NCBI GenBank assembly: GCA_025362035.1
Contig: JANYIN010000041.1
Coordinates: forward strand, 1 to 42,281
Length of the DNA stretch: 42,281 nt
Direction: 5' to 3'
From: Gemmatimonadaceae bacterium
Lineage (GTDB): Bacteria; Gemmatimonadota; Gemmatimonadetes; Gemmatimonadales; Gemmatimonadaceae
How positions within the stretch are numbered: position 1 is the first letter of the stretch; every line of letters begins with the position of its first letter. The position numbers were made by a program, and so were the translations under genes. The notes under the pieces were generated by a model. It had not been told where the DNA came from. It saw only the letters and a list, made by a program, of their open reading frames with translations, and did no database searches. Below, in pieces: positions 42,175 through 42,281 of this stretch.

Positions 42175-42281
42175 TCAGGTAGGGAACCGGAGGAGTCGGC
42201 TTAGAGGGCCTGCGACGTTGGCCAGTAGGGTGTAGTGGTTGCCCTGAACGTCCTCCTCATGGACGGGCAGATCGCTCCACT
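42175..42281 (-). CDS. Second NRPS-type thioesterase, last 34 codons (truncated by window end)
   Basis: On the minus strand the window ends inside a gene whose last 34 codons read WSDLPVHEEDVQGNHYTLLA and onward to RFPT, then TGA. This differs from the first thioesterase (1-855) by one residue (Ser for Gly ten residues from the end). It contains the catalytic His region GNHYTLL. The gene must extend beyond the window. By homology it is the terminal thioesterase of a second synthetase that is very similar to the first, at least at its end. Confidence 0.85.
   Translation of the reverse strand, partial: WSDLPVHEEDVQGNHYTLLANVAGPLSRLLRFPT
42175..42281 (-). repeat. Inverted repeat copy B (thioesterase 3' end)
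   Basis: Reverse-complement match of 749-855 (103/107 identical). Similarity ends at the stop codons; bases beyond them are unrelated. Confidence 0.92.

Overview
The window is 42,281 bases of GC-rich DNA with strong third-position G/C bias. It carries many lipoproteins and Ala/Pro-rich exported proteins, a CBM9/DUF5916 outer-membrane protein, a TPR/PEGA protein and modular biosynthetic enzymes. This mix suggests a myxobacterium (Myxococcota, perhaps Polyangiales); that is inference from gene content, not a taxonomic assignment. I found no tRNA, rRNA, transposase, integrase or CRISPR array.

Both ends lie inside non-ribosomal peptide synthetase (NRPS)-type genes. Bases 1-855 (+) are the end of a carrier-protein domain plus a terminal thioesterase. 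Bases 42175-42281 (-) are the last 34 codons of a second, nearly identical thioesterase. The two face each other tail to tail, so the 41 kb between them is bracketed by a 107-bp inverted repeat with 4 mismatches.

Bases 865-14148 are all minus strand and look like an exported redox and outer-membrane region: a di-haem oxidoreductase, a beta-propeller-like lipoprotein and a DcaP-like porin in an overlapping operon; two vanadium-haloperoxidase-like proteins; a CBM9/DUF5916 barrel protein; a Tat-exported GMC flavo-oxidoreductase with a small Cys-rich protein; and a two-helix membrane protein. A third haloperoxidase paralogue lies at 28686-30161.

Bases 14385-28664 look like a small-molecule biosynthetic locus. 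An HpcH/HpaI aldolase gene is followed after 2 nt by a 1203-residue carboxylic acid reductase (A-T-R). A minus-strand pair (enolase-superfamily enzyme, GH3 acyl amide synthetase) diverges from a plus-strand operon: ThDP enzyme, peptidyl-hydroxyglycine-lyase-like lipoprotein, alpha/beta hydrolase, SDR and two MFS transporters. A plausible logic is acid to aldehyde (CAR), C-C bond formation (aldolase, ThDP enzyme), reduction (SDR), amidation (GH3) and export (MFS). The product is unknown.

Bases 30533-41933 hold an MFS/sterol-desaturase pair, then what I consider the most novel system: a tight operon of an HD-domain diiron-oxygenase-like protein, an ATP-grasp ligase-like protein and a ComB-type phosphosulfolactate phosphatase (33544-36110), then a substrate-binding-like lipoprotein, then a ComA-type phosphosulfolactate synthase with a signal-less gamma-glutamyltransferase (38327-40810). 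ComA and ComB together imply 3-sulfolactate synthesis from phosphoenolpyruvate and sulfite. The oxygenase, ligase and transferase suggest conversion to an unknown sulfonate conjugate. A TPR/PEGA protein and a good rho-independent-type hairpin close the region.
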